Of a stretch of 64,000 nt of DNA, positions 11,077 to 24,707 are shown one piece after another. The notes under the pieces were generated by a model. The model saw only the letters and a program-made list of their open reading frames with translations. It was not told where the DNA came from and did not search any database. Made by a program: the position numbers and the translations under genes. Numbering within the stretch: position 1 is the first letter of the stretch; each line of letters begins with the position of its first letter. Source of the stretch: Amphirosellinia nigrospora (lineage: Eukaryota; Ascomycota; Sordariomycetes; Xylariales; Xylariaceae); NCBI GenBank assembly GCA_004123355.1, contig SCHM01000001.1, positions 930,001 through 994,000 of the forward strand, given 5' to 3'.

Positions 11077-12189
11077 CCTGGAGCATTTTTTCCCATGAAT
11101 CAGGCATTTTCGTGTTTGACGGGAATTTCGCATGAGTCTCCGCAAGTGCCAGCGGGCATTACTGTGATTCTGATATGAGACGAGTCTGTGTCGTTGAGGA
11201 CAAATCGGAGATGAGAGATAGTAACTTTATAAACCATTACCCTGTGCTGGATGCTTCTATGGCCATATACTTACTGACTCTGGTCAACTCATGTTTCGGC
11301 TTCAAGAGTTATACTATTAGGAAAGACGCCTTATAATTCTCAAACCCACCATACTTACACTACTTTCATTTTACCGTTCTTTACTTCATTATAGTATCGC
11401 CCTTCTCTTTCTATCAATAAGTGCATCAGGGGATGTTTTCAGGGGGTTTTGGCAGCAGGTGGGGCTCATGAACTACAAGTAAAAGATATCTTAACCCGTG
11501 GAACTACAACCGTCTTAGGACCTCATTGGCGATTATTCCAATTGCCGATATGATCACACTAACACAGGTGACTACCTAGGTAGAGCTGCAATTGGCTTCA
11601 CATCTCGCCCTAAAGCGGCAGTCCCGGCTACTGGTCTGACAAGGGGAGCTTCCGGCGATAACCGGCGGCGACCGCCCGGCCTAGGTCAGCGATAAGAGGG
11701 GAGAGAAGGAGTGAGTCACCGGTGAAGTACAAGATGATGCTTTTCGAAACGCTTAGAGGTTCGTCTACAACTTTCAATGCATTCAACATTCGTTGGTATG
11801 TAGATGGGCATGATCGGTACCAAGTAGGGTGCCGAGAGGATCAGGACTGGGGGCACTAGAGCCCCCCTATAGCCCCCCTATAGCGTGCCTAGATAGCGCA
11901 GTGTTGGCCTATAGCATGGGGTCGACCCAAACCTCGCTATTAGTCTAGACTAAAAACTTCAAATACATCGAGTGGCTTCTGACGAAGACACAGTTGAAAT
12001 AATCTATAATCCAATTCTTCAATTCATATAAAGTCAGAGGCATCGTCCTCACGAATCGAGACCCCTTTAACTCTTCTCATCTCATCTATTCCTCTGTCTC
12101 ATAGCGAACCGCCACTTCCCCTCACCTGAATCTTCACACCCGCCACCATCTAGCCCTTATAGCGAATTCAAATCAACCCTCAAAAGAAA
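11077..12189. other. Intergenic with short direct repeat
   Basis: No gene seen. Near 11858-11885 the word CCCCCCTATAG occurs twice in tandem, and CTATAGC recurs at about 11911. The last 150 bp before 12190 is a pyrimidine-rich leader suited to the adenosine deaminase promoter and 5' UTR. Confidence 0.4.
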
Positions 12190-14191
12190 ATGAGTTCCAA
12201 ACCAATGGGCTTCACAAATCAGGAGTGGGAGGAGATATCCAGCGGCATACCTGATGAGAAGGAGCCCTTCTTACAAAAGTATCTTGAGGGCCGTGAAGCG
12301 CTCATCGCACAAGAGAATAAGCAGAGAAGTGGTCAGTGCGACATCCCACATCTCATAGTACCCATACACATTTCCAAGGTTCTCATTCTGTTTTACTACT
12401 AAACAACTACCAATATATATATATGCTAAACAACTGATCTTAGATGCCTCATTCAGACAAAACCTCTCCCCGATCGCGCGCCGCGCTGCGCCATCGTGGA
12501 GCGCATCCGCGACGAGGAGAAGAGCACGGTCTGGACGCCACAGCTCGAGGACGCGCTGGCCCAGAAGGCCGAGAACATCACCGTGCACCCGGGGATGATG
12601 TTCTCGCTGTCCAAGGCGCGGATGGAGTCGACGAAGCTGTGGCGCATCGTGCGGCGCATGCCCAAGGGCGCGCTGCTGCACGCGCACATGGACGCCATGG
12701 TCGACTTCGACTTCCTCTTCGCCGTCCTCCTCGACACCCCGGGGATGCACATCCTGGCCGACCACCCGCTGAGCGACGCCGCCGCGCTGGAGGGTGCCGC
12801 GGTCAAGTTCCGCTTCTTCAAGACGCCGCGGACGGAAGGCGATATCTGGACTGGCGCTTATGTACCCCAGACCCCTATCTTGCTTACGCAGGCGACCGAT
12901 GCATTCCCTGATGGCGGCAGGCCGGGGTTCCTGAAATGGCTATATAACCGGGCTACGATCTCTCGTACTGAGGCTGTTGAGCAACACCATGGTGTCGATC
13001 ACGTTTGGCGGAAGTTCTGTAAGTCGGGCCCTAAATACATGCATTTGGCGGTACAAAAATGGTCAATGACGGGAGTCTCTTTTTTCCAGCCCAGGCAATG
13101 ACGTTCTATATGAAGGAACGATCGCAACATCTGACATGAATATTTTAACATCAGTGCACTTAAGCAAGTCTAACATGTCAACCCCAATATAGTCACCTGC
13201 TTCCGCGTGGTCAACAGCATAGTTCACTACGAGCCCATCTACCGGCAATTCCTGCGCCGTCTGATGTCTCTCCTAAAAGCCGACGGGATCAACTACGCCG
13301 AGCTCCGCTTCTCCTGGGATCTTGACTACTACCGGCAAGATAGCGAGGTGCCCGAGGGCGACTACAGCGCCATGATGGACGTGCTCGACGAGGAAGTAAA
13401 GCGCTTCCAAGCCAGCGAGGAAGGGAAGGGGTTCTGGGTCTGCGCACCATCTGGGCCACGATACGGTCCCAGGGGACCCGGGCCGTGGTACAGGACATGG
13501 ACAACTGCATCACCACGAAGCTCACACACCCGCACCTGATCGCGGGGTACGATCTAGTAGGACAGGAAGACCTGGGCCGCACGCACCGCGACCTACTACC
13601 GGAGATCATGTGGTTCCGGAAACAATGCGCCGAAGAGGGCGTCGACATCCCTTTCTTCTTCCACGCGGGTGAATGCCTAGGCCGGGATCCGACACGGACC
13701 ACAACCTATTCGACGCCATCCTTCTCGGCACGCGACGCATCGGACACGGCTTCAGTCTGTACAAACACCCGCTTCTCATCGACCTCGTGAAAGAGAAGCG
13801 GATCCTAATCGAGAGCTGCCCCATCTCGAACGAGGTGCTCCGGCTCTGCGGCTCGGTGATGAGCCACCCGCTCCCGGCGCTCCTCGCGCGCGGCGTGGCG
13901 TGCTCGCTCTGCAACGACGACCCGGCGATGCTGGGCCACGACACGGCGGGCAGCACGCACGACTTCTGGCAGGCGCTGCAAGGGTGGGAGAACCTAGGTC
14001 TCGCGGGGCTGGGGTCGCTGGCCGAGAACTCGGTCCGCTGGGCCGCGTTCGAGGACCAGGGCGCCGAGGACTGGGGCCGCGACGTCCGCGAGGCGAGCGT
14101 GGGGAGCGGTCTCAAGGCGCAGCATCTGAGGGAGTGGGCCGTCGAGTGGGAGCGCTTCTGCCTATGGGTCGTGGACGAATTCGGCGAGTGA
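12190..14191 (+). CDS. ADGF/CECR1-type adenosine deaminase
   Basis: This enzyme hydrolyses adenosine to inosine and ammonia. Metal and substrate motifs appear in order: MPKGALLHAHMDAMVD (zinc HxH), FFFHAGE, RIGHGFSL (zinc His), ESCPISNEVLR, and CSLCNDDPAMLG (catalytic Asp pair). ATG 12190 starts a 47-residue first exon. Intron 1 is 12332-12443 and rejoins as RS-DASFRQNL. Intron 2 is about 13019-13192 and rejoins at WRKF-FTCFRVVNS. No signal peptide is visible, so unlike animal ADGF it may be cytosolic. Three places change frame as if one G/C base were missing, near 12487, 13441 and 13683, each in a short G/C run while family motifs continue on both sides. This fits assembly undercalls better than decay. 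The coding region is markedly GC-richer than its flanks. Confidence 0.82.
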
Positions 14192-16403
14192 CCGACCCCA
14201 GCCAACCAGCCAGCCCTGCTTGCGAAGATTCAAAAGGGAAAGGCCGGGTGCGGAGGGGAGGGGAGGAAAAGGCGGCTTTGACAACGAGCAATGTTGAACT
14301 ATAACCGAACCCCACCGAAAATAGAAACAGAAATGTGCACCTGCGCGGCACTTCAATCCGGTAGCTGGTTTTCGGTGAGGGCGACGAATCAGGAACCCTC
14401 GTCGTCCCCCTTCTTATTCCCTCATTGGTTTTCTCACCCCCCCTCACCCCCTCCCCTTCGGCATGCATGCCGGGGCGGGTTCGATGAGGCTCAGCGGGCA
14501 CCGTTCATCGCCCGCTTACTTCCCGCGCTGGTTGCTCACTCGCGTGCGTCTCTCTGGCTATACACCATCATCTCCCTACTTAGGATACCGAGATGCTTAA
14601 AACGCCACGACGCCCGCCGAATAGGAGGTGGCGTGTCCGTGAGCATATAAACTCAGCTGTTCGTTTTTCATTTTCTCTACTAGGCATTCATATTCGGTTT
14701 AAACGGGCGTATTAGATTCAACACCGAATCGGCGGGAGTCAGAGCTGGTTACCTGAAAGTGAAAGGGGGGGAGAGACTTGGCAGGGCGTTCGTTCAGGCA
14801 GACACAAAGATGAGGAGCGCAAAAAGAAGCGAAGATATGGCCTTCAACGGGTTAGACAAGTAACCAGTATACTATACCCACAAGAAAAGAAGGAATAAAT
14901 AATAAGACAAAGTCGCTGCTTATCAATATTACCTGTACAGATGAGGATAATCTCACGTCATGAACAGGTATAGTCGATCGATTCGTCAACTACGCTAGGC
15001 AACTGATAACTTCTTACCCACCTAACCTTCAATATGCAAACGTCGATCTTCCCATAGAGAGTTCTTTGTCTTGATCCTCGGGTGCAAGTACTAGGCAGAG
15101 GTGGTAAGCCGCATTGCGGGTGCGAACTAGTTTACGTAATCCGTCTTTGAGCAGATTACATAATGCACCTATAGACATTAGGCAACTAACACAGACGCTA
15201 TACCTCATACTTACTTTCCGGTCTAAAATAACCTCATTTGTCAATCATAGGATGGTATACACCCCGCCTGATCGCGAGACTATTGCCTCGCGCCGCGCAG
15301 CGACGTCTTAAAAATAAGAACATATTATTATGCCTCGGGCGGTGGGGCAAGCAGCCCATCCCGTAAATCTAAGCAGGTTTTCCGTGCCTCAGAATTACAT
15401 ACATATCTCCATCCTTCCGTCCCCAACTCGCTACCGGCAGCCGTACACATGCACATGCATAGACCTATACATAGAAACCCATATATAGAAACCCATAATA
15501 GACTTCGACATCAATAATGCGGAGCATGAAAAATGTAAGAATCCCATATGTGGTAACACTACGCGCAAGGCGAACCGCGAAACAGAAGCCGAGGCATGGT
15601 CAAGTATCTCGTTACCTCGGGAGATTGAGAATAAAACATTTACAGGCTATCCTTTTTTGTACAACCTCGGGAGACCCAGTCCTCGGCATCGGTGACGTGC
15701 ACTGGATCATCGTCAGCGGTTGTTAGGCGGTGGGACAGCATGGGACAAGTAATTAAGTGAGAGAGGAGAACTGGGGCGGTGAGCTAATGTACGTCGCAAT
15801 ATTTAAATGCAGTACCCAATAATATAAGGTTGATTGCATGAATACATATGTGTTGTATATACACGCTGAAATCTATTGCTGAACTGTGGTGGCAGTGAAA
15901 AGGTATCTGAGAGGCGCAGGATGCCTTGCATGCATGCATATGCAGGCTATTTAGGTCAGTATGCACTTGTTAGCCGCCGCCATTGAGTTGTGAATGGGGC
16001 TATTGATAGGTTTAGAGCAATTCAAGATCAGGCAGCATCAAGAGTGGCTGTGTTCTCAGTGTGTTTCACTCAGCTCAGACATCATGTGCGGTGGCTGGGC
16101 GTTGAACGAGCCGATAATGACGAGGTATAGAGAAGTGTAAATCTTGGATAACGTATGCTGTAATACTCGTCGAACAAGCAGCGATAGTGCATTTCTAGGT
16201 GCTGCGGGAGGATAAATGATAGATGATGAGCATCAAAATTCGACGAGATAGGTCGGCGTATGTAGGAAGAGAAGCTAGGGGGTAGGGGTAGATGATGAGG
16301 GGTATCCTGTCGCCAGTACAGATCTAATCTAACCAATACAATGAAAGAAATATAAAGATGAAAACAGTCCAACCATGAAATTCGAACCGTCCAAGAGAGT
16401 CAA
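14192..16403. other. Intergenic between converging genes
   Basis: About 2.2 kb between the ends of the deaminase (+) and NmrA-like (-) genes. I see only short frames without family signal. A small tandem, TATAGAAACCCATA repeated, lies near 15470-15496. No RNA gene is recognised. Confidence 0.4.
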
Positions 16404-17543
16404 CTAAGCCCAATGAAGGCTGGACTGGGTTGAGAATGCGGTGGATAAGCCGCAATGACCAAGGCGGGCCGGGTTACTGTGAGACCCCCAGTTGTTATAC
16501 AGCCATTGTCTAAAGTCCGTCGGTTCGATATTAACAAGGTCATTCAGGTTCGTATCCCCAAATGTATATCTGCCGTCGGCCGTTTGAAGGAGATGCTGCA
16601 TCGCAAACCACTTCTCTTCTTCGTTATTCTGGCGGAAGTAGTCGAGCCAGGCAACAATCTCTGTGTAGGGTCTATTGATCACGTCGAACTCGACTACTGA
16701 TGTCTTAGTTTCCAAACAAAGAGGGGGGAAGAATAGGAACTGTTGACGTACTCTGTCTGACCTCGTACAGTATTGTAGGATCCTCTGAGGGGTAATACGC
16801 GCTCCACGCATCTTGAACTCCCGTGGCCAATTCTCAATGCCGAGTTCGACGGCTGCGGCCACGAAACGGGCTACATCATAAGCGGAGGTCAGAGTGACTT
16901 GAATCGGACGGCCTTGGGAATTGGTATCAGGCAATTCTCTGTGCCAAGGCCGACGTCAATCAAATAGTCGCCCTGGTTAAGAACACGACACGTGCCGCCC
17001 ATGTTGTAGGTTCGGAGCCCCCCCGGGGCAAAACGTTCGTAAAACACACCACAGGAAAAGACGGTGTAGTTCATTTGATAATGTCTTGACGCCAACCAGT
17101 GCCGAAGTTGAATGAGCGCAGCCGAAGAGTCGTTGTCGAAGGGGTCATTGCCAGCCGCAGGCCTATGACTCATGGAGCCTTCGAATTCCGACGGTACAAA
17201 AGTGCGCACTCTAGCTCGTCTGGCTGCGTCAATCAAGTTCAACTGTTCTGCTCCAGAGATTGTCGATATTATCAAGTCCACTCCCTGTAGAACAAATTGT
17301 AGAGTTTCCAGATTGTGATAATCGACAACGGCAACTTGGCAATCATAGTTGGCTTCGAACTCGGGATGTGCCTGTTAAAAGTCAGCGCCGCTTCCCCAGG
17401 TTCGACATTTGGGTACTAACGGTCCTGGAGAGGACGAGGACAGCATGCGCACTCCTGGATAGCTCCTGGGTTAAAAGGGCTGCAAAGCCGCCAGCGCCCG
17501 CGATTACAATCCGCATCATCGCTACAGCTGATTTCTTCGCCAT
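16404..17543 (-). CDS. NmrA/isoflavone-reductase-like NAD(P)-binding protein
   Basis: ATG 17543 begins a Rossmann fold, MRIVIAGAGGFAALLTQEL, with the GxxGxxG-like glycine loop at residues 15-20. A 49-nt intron at 17372-17420 separates it from AHPEFEANYDCQVAVVDY. Then come GVDLIISTISGAEQ, RVRTFVPSEFEGS and the central TSAYDVARFVAAAVEL, all characteristic of the NmrA-like branch of atypical short-chain reductases. Members reduce small aromatic substrates or act as redox sensors; the substrate here cannot be told. Between LIDVGLGTEN and ELPDTNSQG (near 16935) the frame shifts by one base without an intron, again matching the window-wide indel pattern. The C-terminus reads FRQWLYNNWG before the stop. 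It converges with the adenosine deaminase gene. Confidence 0.75.
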
Positions 17544-20500
17544 GATGAAGGTGGCAAAGCGACTTATTCCGATGTTTTAAACAGTTTCTAGCTGATAGAA
17601 AAGGGGTTGATGACCTTGTCCGTAGTCGCTTCACCGCTGGGCCAGTAACACCGAGTAATAATTCCGTGCTGAGAAGAGACACGGAAGATATACCTCGATT
17701 CTGCTGACTAGTAATGACTCAGGCCAGGATCCGCGGGCCCATGGTATACAACGACCGAGGGAAAGGGAGCCGATGTGACTTCAGCTACTCAACCCCTGAA
17801 ATTTAGGCCAGGGACGTGAGTGAGGTCATCGGAAGCGAGGTGTCTCAAGGCATACGGCGGGATACCTAGGCGAATCCTACAGAGCCGCACAAAAGTATAG
17901 GCGGCTACCACAAACTGGCCGAGATAACTAAGTAGTGTAGGTCATTATAGAATCCTAGATGGTGGGGACGCGAACACTGTGGGCGGTGAACTGGATCCCA
18001 GGAAGGATGATAATACAGGGTGGCCGCTAGTTTGACTCCGTCTCTTGATGTACTCCCGAGTAGCTCCGACGAGTTTCTTCCCAGTCTACAGTATCGATGA
18101 ATCAACAAGGTGGCAGGGGTGAATGAGCTTCAGGTGAGGTACCCTTGAAGGCCGAGCTGTGGGCTATTCCCACCAGGAGCCAGTGACATCTCTTTCTACG
18201 TGAGCGGAAGGTCAAGAGGAGTGTTGCCTGAGAGGGCCTTAAGCCAATATGGCCGATCACATATTGGCTTCGGCCACACCCGATGGTGAGTTCCGTTTGC
18301 TGTAGAGTGGATTTGAAGAAGTATCAGTGAGAATCGTCGCAGCATCGAGCCTCTTTTGATAATCCATGATTTCGAGACCTCCGGGGGTTTGGAGCGGGCT
18401 AGCAAAAATTACCACGAACTCGCTCATACACAGTAGCCATCTCATTATATCGCTATTCGCTTTGTCCACGGCTGTCAACACTTGCCCCGAGTCATATCAC
18501 ACTGTCCAGAGGCAGTGGGAAACACTTCCCTGTTTCGAGAATGACGGTGATAGATACCAGCGGCGCGGGTTCACATGATGACCATCTATCAGGCATAGAT
18601 GCAGCAGGGCGGATTTAACCTAGTGGAATCAAGAAAGAAGACAAGTGCCTGATGCCACTTAAGCCTCCTCCCGTTGGACCAAACTAGCCTTAGGCCCAAG
18701 GCGAGGGTCCATCATGATTCCTGCTAGATGGTCCAGGCAGCCAGAAGCGAGTTTGCCCATCTTATTCAAAGTCCAAACGGGTTAAATATACTACTGCAAG
18801 ATACATATTGTCAGAATCATGCGACTTTTAGCGGGATATGAGCAGGAGTACTCGAAGGCTTGAGCCTCACCGAAGTGTCGACGCCCTGTTGACCAACGAA
18901 GAAGGTAGGACGATGAGAGACCGGTAATAATCTTAACCAGTTCAATAAGAGAAGAATATGTTGCGACACTGGACACTCGACACCGGGGGTAGGGTCATCA
19001 AGTCGGGATGTGGCAATGGAGGCACAACTGGCCGCGAAGGCCGGGAACCACGAACGGCGCTCCATGAGTGGACCAGCTACCCGGCAGCCATGCTCGATCG
19101 TGCATAGAGAATAGGCTTCCCTCTCTCGTCCGGGTCCAATATGTGGTATTGATTTGATTTTAATTTTAGCAATATGTATTCTTCTCGTTGTTATTCGTCG
19201 GCGTCGTTGAAAGACAGTAGTTAGTGCCAGATGAGGTTAAAGAATGAGAGGGTTGGGGGCCAAGCCAGACGCGTGGGACCACGGGACACTTGCCTTGATG
19301 GGGCTGTCGGTATCCACAGGGCTGGCACTTCAACGTTGCAGGTGGCCCGCGAACGAATCCTAGCACCCGCACTCCACCAAAGTTCCCAAGTAGGGTTCTC
19401 ATGCCATTGCTTAGGTCCCACTGCGGATGGCGGCAGACGCCACAGGGCACCCCGCTGGGATGCGCTAACGGCACTCCCAGTATGCTCTCAGACTCCAGTC
19501 GCCACCGCTGAACTTCACCTGACACAACGACCACGCGCGAAGTCCTTAGTCCTGCATATCGCTCTACCTATCAGAAAATTCCGTCGCCGTCTTGTTCTCC
19601 ATTACCGTGGAAACGAACAGTTTAGCTTATGTTATTCTTCATTTTTTTTCTACTGCTCCCAGTCTAGCGTTGACTCACTCACACCTCACATAGTCCACCA
19701 GCCCAAGTGCCGCAGTTGCTTGCTTGTCTAGTCGGCTCGATCTCATTGTGTGCCTTATAGATTTGAGCCTAGCGTAGGCTTCAAGGCATGTTTTCAACGC
19801 CTTATACATGACCTTTGACTCTTGCTATTCGCGAACTCGGCTTGCGTCGCATGGCCCATCGATCACGGCCAGAAGGAGTAATTCGCTCACTCACTCGCGT
19901 GAATCACGCAATTTCTGCCACCGGACATGGCCGTTGCGCAGGAGCAGCCTCATGTAACGTCATCCCAAACGTCGGGGACCGCTGATTAAGATACTACGTC
20001 CCACGGTTGGCATCCGGGGCGTGGTAGGTAGGTAGTATAGTAGGACTTACACATAGCCCATGGATACTATGCGCCCAGACCCTTGATGTTCTAGACGACG
20101 ACGACGGCCGAGGGTGTCATCTGGAATTTAAAAGTGGCACAGCATCCCCAGACCAATGGCTACGCACGAGCATCGAAGTGAAACGATACTAGGCCCCTAG
20201 TAACTTAGTACTCTGCAGTGAACTTATGGCTGACTAATCCTATAGGAAGTTGAGGATGTGACATTACCCGTTAACTGAGAGTCAAGGCCAGCCAAGGCAT
20301 GGCCGAAGCTAGAGTACTCGGTCAGGCTGTATCGTAGCGTCTTAGACGGCGACCAAGAACGCCATGTGAAAATTTTGATCTGAGAGGCGCAAGGGAAGAT
20401 ATTACAGAGTGACATACCGGATTGCTAGCCTAATTGTCACACGTGCTTCAATAGTCCTCGCTGCCAGATGGGGACATACCTAGCAGGGATTTTGCATAGT

Positions 20501-21063
20501 TAGAAATACGTGGGCAAGTCTAGTTACATGCAGGACTGTCTACGGAAGCATGATCGTCTACGATTATAGCAAGGGGGGTGGAGGGTGAGAAGTAATAGGG
20601 GAACCATGCAGCGTGACATACGGGAGTGACAGCCTGGTGGTTACACATATCCAGCTGTGCGGAATCTCAAAGGCGTGGGCCGCAGTTGCTCTGCAACCCT
20701 GCACAGAATTTATGGCTGGCATATATTTGATTCAGCGCGGAGGGGCGTTTCTCTCGGACTAATTCATTCACACACCACTGTCATACACAGATTTAAGCCT
20801 CGGCCTCTCATAAAGAAGATGGGTGGTTAGCGAACAGATCGTTAGCCAGGCATTTTGTCAAGCACGATTAAGATGGCTACTAGGAATAATTTTTTATTTC
20901 AATAACTGGGGTAGTCTAGCATGGCACACATCCCATCTTCGTGCCAAGAACCATCCCAAATCTTACTCATTTCTTCGTGCCTCGTATCTCGGGGGTATCA
21001 TATCAGCCGGTCTGTCTCGACTCGTCACCACAACCGTTCAGTGTCTTCACTCATACAGCCAAC
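17544..21063. other. Long intergenic stretch, no supported gene
   Basis: About 3.5 kb. Open frames of up to 166 codons occur near 19.2-19.7 kb on both strands, but they mirror each other and carry no family motif, so I treat them as chance. Short words such as AGGTAGGTAG near 20020 occur. This could hide a non-coding RNA or fast-evolving gene, but I cannot support one. Confidence 0.4.
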
Positions 21064-21761
21064 CTAAACAGGTCGCTGAGCAGCATTATACTCGGCGTCT
21101 GCCTTCTTCTGGATATCGTGCTCAGCGCCGCGCTGCTGCGTCTTACCAACATCGTGCTGCTCCCGGTAGTCCTGCTGGGCCCTCGTGTTACCGGTAATAC
21201 CAGAGACAGCAGCACCCACAGTGCCGGCGACGCGATCGCCCACACCCGAGACGTAGTCGTTGACCTGGCCCTTAGCCTCCTGGTCCTGGCCTTGCTTGTT
21301 TTGGTTGCGACCCGCGGCCTGGAGGGACTGTACAGGCTATTTGTTAGCTTGGGGACCGATCCGGTTTTTGGGTGTCCGGAGCTTACCTCAGAGCCAACTA
21401 GTCCACCGAGCGCTTCCTTAGCAGAGCCTACAGTCTGGTTGTACTGGCCGGAAGCGCGGTCCGGGTCGTCCTTGGTGACGGCGCCCGAAGACGAGGCCGT
21501 GAAGCCAGGGATCTTGGCTGTGGCATGCGACGCGTCGTGCTCAACCTCGGCCTTGTTCTGCTTAGCCTCACCCGCGGCCTAAAAGCATACGTGTGGTTAG
21601 CTAATTAATTCAAAGAATGAGAATAGGTAGACGGAAATGGAATGTAGTCTGCATACCTGGTCAGAGGTGTTGCCGGTAATGCTACCAAGGGCATTCTGGG
21701 CAGCGCCAGTGACGGCGTCGATGGTCGACTTGAGGGTGGAGGTGTTATCGTTGGTAGACAT
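21064..21761 (-). CDS. CsbD-like stress protein (186 aa, three exons)
   Basis: The predicted product starts at ATG 21761 with MSTNDNTSTLKSTIDAVTGA. Exons are 21761-21657, 21578-21387 and 21327-21064, with clean GT-AG introns and phase-0 joins; no frame problem is seen. The protein is hydrophilic and rich in Ala, Gly, Lys and Asp, with repeated helices of the type TVGSAKEALGGLVGSE, QAAGRNQNKQGQDQEAKGQVNDYVSGVGDRVAGTVG and AAVSGITGNT. This is the pattern of fungal CsbD-type proteins, often annotated as mismatched base pair and cruciform DNA recognition proteins, after bacterial general-stress CsbD. It is likely disordered in solution and induced by stress, as for the family. The biochemical role is not established from sequence. 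Confidence 0.8.
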
Positions 21762-22971
21762 AGTGGTTGATTGATTTTTGACAAGTGAGTAGCCAAGGTA
21801 ATGTTGTGTATTAGTGTTTTATGTTGATTGGTGTTGTTGTTTCTGGTTGTTCTGATGAGCCAGGAATGGTCGTTGAAGTTGGGAGGACGGTGACCTTTTA
21901 TAACCACTGTCGGCAAGTGCACTTACAGATCGAAGCCCAAACGAAAATGGCAGTTTGTCAAAGAAACCAATCGATGGCAGTGACGATTGAGGCGTTACGC
22001 AAGACAAACAAATGCCGCCAGCTCTCAAGCTATCTAAGGTACCTATGATGTCATCGGTCCAGACATGTGGCCCTGATCTGGTTCGTAACAACCCCACCAT
22101 ATCGCCGACCCCCAAGCACTTACCTGCATTAGAGGTTTCTTTCCGACTACACTATCTAGGTAGGTACCCTACATCATCGGAAATCTGTCTTTAAAGATGC
22201 ATGTGAAGCAAGACAGCACATGGACCGGATCGGTATCATTCCTTGGTTCCTACCGAACTTCTGGGATTTGCCAAGTCTATGAGGCTCTTTCCCCATTTTG
22301 ACAGAATCGCATGTGATTCTGAAGCAATATGTCATCATACTATACTCGTGCCCAACTATTCCTAATACCTAATTATTACCTCTAGGTACCTACGCTAGAG
22401 TTAGAGGTCTAGCGCGATGGATTAGGTACTTCCCAAAGGGTTATCCATCTTAAACAAAGGAAGCCAATACATCCCAGGACCTACAAGTAAGTATCCGGCA
22501 GTGTCAAGAAACAACGTAGTTTCGGTAGTCACGCCTGAAAAATGAAGTGAGATTATATCGTGAAGATTATAGCTTGTTGCAGCGCGCGGTTCATGTTGTT
22601 TTGCCTGTCTCTTCCAGGCTTGTTTGAAGCATCATTATATTGACATAATCGGGTATTGAGAGGTGTGGCAATCATAAACCATTCCTCATACCCCAAAATT
22701 GAGGGCTCATAGTACATCAGTATTGATATGTTATTTTTCAGGTCTCCTTCATATTACTAATGGAAGGACGTCAAAGCCACCTGCTCCGTAGATGAACGAG
22801 GGCGGCGGACGGAACCCTAAACGCGTAAAAGAAGCCACCTGTGCATATTCCGCTTCCCCATTTGTCCTGGGCGATTGTACACCACCTAAACTCCTTATGG
22901 CCAATTCAAATTTTGTTTTTATACACAAGCGATACAATCGCTAGGAAAAAGCCCTAATTGATGATGCCAAT
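21762..22971. other. Intergenic
   Basis: Upstream region of the CsbD-like gene and downstream region of NFS1. GGTACCTA/TAGGTAC words recur at 22040, 22150 and 22384. I see no gene. Confidence 0.4.
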
Positions 22972-24707
22972 TTAATGCTGGCTCCATTGAATCGTGTTCA
23001 AATCGATACCCTCTTGGACAAGTTCCCAGAGAGGACTCAACTCTCTTAGAAAGGTAACACGTTCCTGTACAGCCTTGAGAACGTAGTCGATCTCTTGCTC
23101 GGATGTAAACCGACCGATACCGAATCGGATACTACTATGGGCACTCTCGTCGCTGTTACCTAGCGCCCGCAGGACATAGCTTGGCTCTAGCGACGCAGAC
23201 GTACATGCGCTGCCTGATGATAACGCAATGTCTTTTAGTGCCATGAGAAGCGATTCGCCCTCGACATATGCAAATGAGACATTAACGCAGCCAGGATAGA
23301 AATGATTGGGATCGCCGTTCTGGGTAGTGTGTTCTAAGGCCAAGAGACCCTTGAGTAGCCGATCAGAAAGGGACTTGATGTATTTCGAGTCATACTATAT
23401 TTCATTAGCCTATGTCATGGCGAAGAGTTCCAGAAAGCATATGATAATGTAGTAGATCAGACGCGTGTGCTGTTTCTCAACAAAGTAACTCCGGTCAAGG
23501 AATTCAGCAAGCCATGCATGTATAAAGCGGTTCATCATTAAATCAATGGGGGTATCGGACGAAAAAGGAGCGGAACAGTTGAACTTACAGGCATGTCCTC
23601 TTTGGCGATTCGGCAAGCTTCACCGAATCCAACGACAAGAGGTGGTGCGATAGTACCGCTACGTAAGCCACGTTCTTGACCACCTCCACTGATGATAGGG
23701 TCTATCCTAACACGAGGTCGTCTCCGGACAAAGCAGGCACCGATCCCTTTCGGGCCATAGATCTTGTGTGATGAGATGGACATCAGATCGATACACATAT
23801 CATTAACATTGAGGGGAATCTTGCCCACTGCCTGAGCAGCATCGGTATGGAAAAAGACTTTGTGCTTTCGACACATCTTGCCAATCTCTTCTATCGGTTG
23901 GATGACACCAATCTCGTTATTTACCGCCATGATACTGACGAGAGCCGTCTCGTTCGGTCTGATAGCAGCTTCGAGTTCTTCCAAATTTATTAAACCGTTG
24001 TTCTGAACAGGCAAGTAAGTGACCTCGAAGCCTTCGTCTTGTAGATGTCGGCAACTATCGAGAACACACTTATGCTCCGTTTGGCTCGTAATGATATGTT
24101 TCTTCTTCCTGGCAGAGCGTCCAAGAAATCGGGCGACACCCTTGATACTCATATTATTACTTTCTGTGGCGCCACTTGTGAAGATTATCTCTTTCGGGTC
24201 GGCGCCGATCAGGTTCGCCACATGTTCGCGGGCATCCTCGACAGCCTTCTCGCTTTCCCATCCATATGCATGTGTCCGTGAATGGGGATTGCCATATACG
24301 CCAACGAAGAAGGGCAGCATGGCATCTAATACTCTTGGGTCGACCGGTGTGGTGGCCTGCATGTCGAGATAGATGGGCCGTTGTCCCTCGTCCAACAGCT
24401 TGGCGTCTTTCAGAACCTCGGCGACGGGACTACCGGCGGCATTGAGGGCACTCGCCGAGCCTGGCATGACGAGCTCACCCTTCTCATTCATGAAGTCGTT
24501 CTTGTCTAGCCTGATGGCGGTCTCGATATTGACTTGGGCATTGTCTCGCTTGGTCTCGGAGACGTAGCCTCTCCGCGAAGTCCTCGACAGTGTGGAAGCG
24601 GCTAATCTGGGTAAAGACTGGGGCTGTCGCAAAGGCGCGGTTGTGAAGGGTTGCTTGAGTCCGAGGCGCGAAGCCCGCCTCAAGGCCGCAGTCGCTACAT
24701 TGGCCAT
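22972..24707 (-). CDS. NFS1: Mitochondrial cysteine desulfurase
   Basis: NFS1 takes sulfur from cysteine for iron-sulfur cluster assembly on ISU in the mitochondrial matrix and also supplies tRNA thiolation. Exon 1 (24707-23589) opens with an Arg/Ser/Leu-rich presequence of about 60 residues, then [22 protein letters not shown] and [13 protein letters not shown]. The PLP lysine lies in [12 protein letters not shown], and the His that stacks on PLP in TEHKCV. Exon 2 (23394-22972) carries the mobile-loop cysteine in [21 protein letters not shown] and ends [21 protein letters not shown], the usual eukaryotic C-terminus. The single intron (23395-23588, GTAAGT...ATATAG) joins EDMP to YDSKYIKSL. 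No frame defects occur over 1.5 kb of coding sequence. It is divergent to RVS167. Confidence 0.96.

Noticed and set aside
19166-19731. Mirrored frames of 122 and 166 codons on both strands
   Set aside because: They are reverse images of the same GC-rich stretch, with no motif, splice context or family resemblance on either strand.
20941-21582. 213-codon rightward frame
   Set aside because: It is the antisense shadow of the CsbD-like gene, whose three exons and junctions are clear on the other strand.
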